Notes under the pieces: generated by a model
The model's input: the letters and a program-made list of their open reading frames with translations, nothing else
The model's database searches: none
Told to the model about the DNA's origin: nothing
Made by a program: the position numbers and the translations under genes
NCBI GenBank assembly: GCA_903821905.1
Contig: CAIJMQ010000056.1
Coordinates: forward strand, 1 to 7,870
Length of the DNA stretch: 7,870 nt
From: an uncultured bacterium
Lineage (GTDB): Bacteria; CAIJMQ01
Reading direction: 5' to 3'
Part shown: piece by piece, positions 6,510 to 7,870 of the stretch
How positions within the stretch are numbered: position 1 is the first letter of the stretch
Layout: every line of letters begins with the position of its first letter

Positions 6510-7870
6510 TTATTCTCTTGCTCCAGCTTGTTTGAGCAGTTCTACTATTTCAGCATGTCCCATCCCAGAAGCCTCTGTTAACGCAGTACGGCCATAATTA
6601 TTTCTCACATTGACATTTGCTCCCTTGTCAATGAGAAGTTTTACTATATCGGTCCGCCCATTTCTAGAAGCCATTATTAATGCAGTTTCATTGATATTGT
6701 TTTTTATATTAACATTCGCACCCTTTTCAATAAGCAGTTTCACCGTCTCAGTGTTTCCATAGTGAGAAGCTAGCATTAATGCAGTGTAGAAAATATGATA
6801 GGCTTTTCCTTTAAGATAGATGCTGTAATAGACTTTTACATTAATATCTGCTCCATTATCAAGAAGTAATTTTACTATATCAGTGAGTCCACGTTCAGAA
6901 GCCTGTGTTAATGCAGTTATACCATCAGGGCTTTTCAAATTGATATTTGCACCCTTTTCAATAAGCATTTTTACTGTATCAGTGCGTCCAGATACAGAGG
7001 CCTGCATTAATGCAGTGCCTCCCCAATCGTCGCCTTGTGCATTGATATCTGCTCCCTTTTCAATTAAAAGTTTTGCTATATCTGTATATCCAGCTTGGGA
7101 AGCTGCTATTAACGCAGTGGAGGGACCTAAATAAGCTAAATAAGAACCTTTTGCTCTCTTTGCATAGCTATCAACATCTTCTCCTAATATAGGAGAGGGA
7201 GGTTTTAATTTATGTGCATTGATATTAACATCTGCTCCCTTTTCAATTAAAAGTTTTACTATATCCATATATCCAGCTTGGGAAGCTGCTATTAACGCAG
7301 TGTAGGGAGTCAAAGCATTATCTTTTACATCACATTTTGCATTTACATCTGCCCCTTTATCAAGAAGTAGTTTTACTGCATCAGTGTGTCCCTTTTGGGC
7401 AGCCAATATCAATGCAGTACCACCATCGTTATTCTTCGCATTAACATCTGCCCCTTTATCAAGAAGCAATTTCACCGTATCAGTGTATCCATTTTGAGCA
7501 GCCCACATCAATGCAGTAGCATCATATTTATTTTTTGCATTAATGTCTGCTCCTTTCTCAATAAGCAGTTTGGCTATATCAGCATGTTCAATACCAGAAT
7601 CAGTATGATCAATACCAGAAACAATCATTAACGAAGTAACGCCGTTGTCGTTTTTCGCATTAACATCTGCCCCCTTCTCAATAAGTAGTTTTACTATATC
7701 GGTATATCCCTTTTGAGCAGTCCACATTAACGCAGTATAGCTGTTATTGGTTTCTGTATTGATGTTTGCTCCCTTATCAATAAGCAGCTTTACTATATTA
7801 ATGTGTCCCTTTGCAGAAGCCAACATTAATACGGTAATACCGTTATTGGTTTTTGCATTGACATTTGCTC
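6510..7870 (-). CDS. Ankyrin-repeat protein of unknown function (N-terminal part beyond the window)
   Basis: The visible part is almost entirely ankyrin repeats, which fold as helix-loop-helix units and normally bind other proteins; the partner is unknown. Counting residues from the ATG at 7826, full repeats begin at 20, 53, 93, 126, 159, 198, 259, 293, 326, 370 and 403, after one cut repeat at the edge. The working consensus is TALMxASxxGyTDIVKLLIEKGADVNAK. Every repeat has T-x-L-M/I/T where the classical motif has TPLH, so Pro and His are lacking throughout. Several repeats are longer: 40 (53-92), 39 (159-197), 61 (198-258) and 44 residues (326-369). The ATG at 7826 is inside a repeat; the frame stays open to 7870, reading ANVNAKTNNGITVL before it, so the true start lies outside. 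The C-terminus ends in the capping repeat with LLKQAGARE. No signal peptide or membrane segment is seen in the visible part, but the N-terminus is missing. It is transcribed towards mutS. Confidence 0.93.
   Translation of the reverse strand, partial: ANVNAKTNNGITVLMLASAKGHINIVKLLIDKGANINTETNNSYTALMWTAQKGYTDIVKLLIEKGADVNAKNDNGVTSLMIVSGIDHTDSGIEHADIAKLLIEKGADINAKNKYDATALMWAAQNGYTDTVKLLLDKGADVNAKNNDGGTALILAAQKGHTDAVKLLLDKGADVNAKCDVKDNALTPYTALIAASQAGYMDIVKLLIEKGADVNINAHKLKPPSPILGEDVDSYAKRAKGSYLAYLGPSTALIAASQAGYTDIAKLLIEKGADINAQGDDWGGTALMQASVSGRTDTVKMLIEKGANINLKSPDGITALTQASERGLTDIVKLLLDNGADINVKVYYSIYLKGKAYHIFYTALMLASHYGNTETVKLLIEKGANVNIKNNINETALIMASRNGRTDIVKLLIDKGANVNVRNNYGRTALTEASGMGHAEIVELLKQAGARE
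7119..7223 (-). other. In-frame expanded loop in one ankyrin repeat
   Basis: Between ADVN and TALI, where a normal unit has 7 residues, this repeat has 35 (residues 202-236), an expansion of 28 residues or 84 bases. It reads through motifs KPPSPILGED, SYAKRAKG and SYLAYLG, unrelated to the ankyrin consensus. The position is the beta-hairpin loop between adjacent repeats, the place in the fold that best tolerates insertions. The open frame is kept. Confidence 0.8.
7180..7196. repeat. Perfect inverted repeat within the expanded loop
   Basis: TCTCCTA (7180-7186) and TAGGAGA (7190-7196) are exact reverse complements around a 3-base centre, ATA. It encodes part of PSPILGE in the expanded ankyrin loop. 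A palindrome inside an in-frame insertion recalls small palindromic elements that insert into genes, such as those of Rickettsia, but a single copy in one window cannot show mobility. Confidence 0.6.
7578..7619 (-). repeat. 21-base tandem duplication in the ankyrin gene
   Basis: The units 7578-7598 and 7599-7619 match at 19 of 21 positions and encode SGIEHAD and SGIDHTD, in coding order SGIDHTD then SGIEHAD (residues 70-76 and 77-83). This adds exactly 7 residues and explains why that repeat has 40 residues rather than 33. It lies between the two helices of the repeat, unlike the other expansions, which sit in the inter-repeat hairpin. Confidence 0.88.

Larger units (their letters stand above)
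7036..7308 (-). repeat. Recent segmental duplication inside the ankyrin gene
   Basis: Positions 7048-7125 and 7231-7308 (78 bases each) differ at only 4 positions by my count. The similarity continues on one side through TGTGCATTGATA (7036-7047 and 7213-7224); there the second copy has 6 extra bases, TTAACA at 7225-7230. The copies encode the TALIAASQAGY-DI-KLLIEKGAD segments of two neighbouring repeats, and they are much closer to each other than to the other units. The offset is 183 bases (61 residues) instead of 99, because an 84-base expansion lies between them. Confidence 0.85.
6513..7870 (-). repeat. DNA-level tandem array of ankyrin units, period about 99 bases
   Basis: The array follows the 33-residue repeat. 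Unit borders on the + strand are 7671-7769, 7551-7670, 7452-7550, 7353-7451, 7236-7352, 7053-7235, 6951-7052, 6852-6950, 6720-6851, 6621-6719 and 6513-6620, with a partial unit at 7770-7870. Five units are exactly 99 bases among the internal ones whose loops are unexpanded, plus one of 102. Long stretches such as the code for KLLIEKGAD recur with few changes, which points to growth by unequal recombination or slippage. The repeat is a coding repeat, not a CRISPR array. Confidence 0.9.

Noticed and set aside
6490-6530. Bidirectional terminator at the mutS/ankyrin junction
   Set aside because: The best pairing is five bases (AAGAG/CTCTT) with a loop of roughly 18 bases and no GC-rich stem or clear T run on both sides.
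6513-7870. Regularly spaced repeats that could be taken for a CRISPR array
   Set aside because: The period is 99 bases, the frame is open throughout, and the repeats translate into ankyrin units without unique spacers.
6510-7870. Toxin, anti-phage or secreted effector assignment for the ankyrin gene
   Set aside because: Nothing visible besides the repeats supports it: no catalytic domain or signal peptide is in view, the N-terminus is missing, and the visible neighbours are housekeeping genes.
3890-7870. Idea that mutS next to the repeat-rich gene controls its instability
   Set aside because: MutS acts on the whole genome in trans, so adjacency gives no special link; the two genes are convergent and not co-transcribed.

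Overview
The window comes from a moderately AT-rich bacterial chromosome with tightly packed genes. Positions 1-6502 hold housekeeping genes on the + strand in the order ribD - ribE - ribBA - ribH - nusB - mutS. Positions 6510-7870 hold one long ankyrin-repeat gene on the - strand. Both end genes run off the window. The order ribD-ribE-fused ribBA-ribH followed by nusB is common in Bacteria and does not fix the phylum. Low GC, a full riboflavin operon and a long bacterial ankyrin protein would fit an anaerobic or uncultured lineage (Elusimicrobia/Omnitrophica-like, for example), but that is a guess.

Region 1 (1-3417) is a complete riboflavin pathway operon. RibBA makes both starting materials: the pyrimidine from GTP and dihydroxybutanone phosphate from ribulose 5-phosphate. 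RibD deaminates and reduces the pyrimidine, RibH condenses the two branches to lumazine, and RibE dismutates lumazine to riboflavin. Only the separate phosphatase step is missing, as is usual. The genes are almost contiguous, with a 5-base gap, a 4-base ATGA overlap and a 31-base gap. All expected catalytic and metal-binding motifs are present. The leader, where an FMN riboswitch would be expected, lies outside the window.

Region 2 (3418-6502): after a 59-base AT-rich gap come nusB (antitermination factor) and mutS (mismatch recognition ATPase), joined by another ATGA overlap. mutS keeps the FYE mismatch-reading motif, Walker A and B, and a likely beta-clamp binding peptide.

Region 3 (6510-7870) faces the operon tail to tail, with only 7 bases between the two stop codons. 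It encodes about twelve visible ankyrin repeats with near-perfect 33-residue periodicity. Several repeats carry extra loops. The DNA shows recent rearrangement: a roughly 90-base segmental duplication, a 21-base tandem duplication, and an in-frame 84-base expansion containing a perfect inverted repeat. The protein start lies beyond the right edge, because an ATG at 7826 falls inside a repeat.

I see no convincing unknown multi-gene system, RNA gene, CRISPR array or transposon. The fast-changing ankyrin gene is the only part that stands out.
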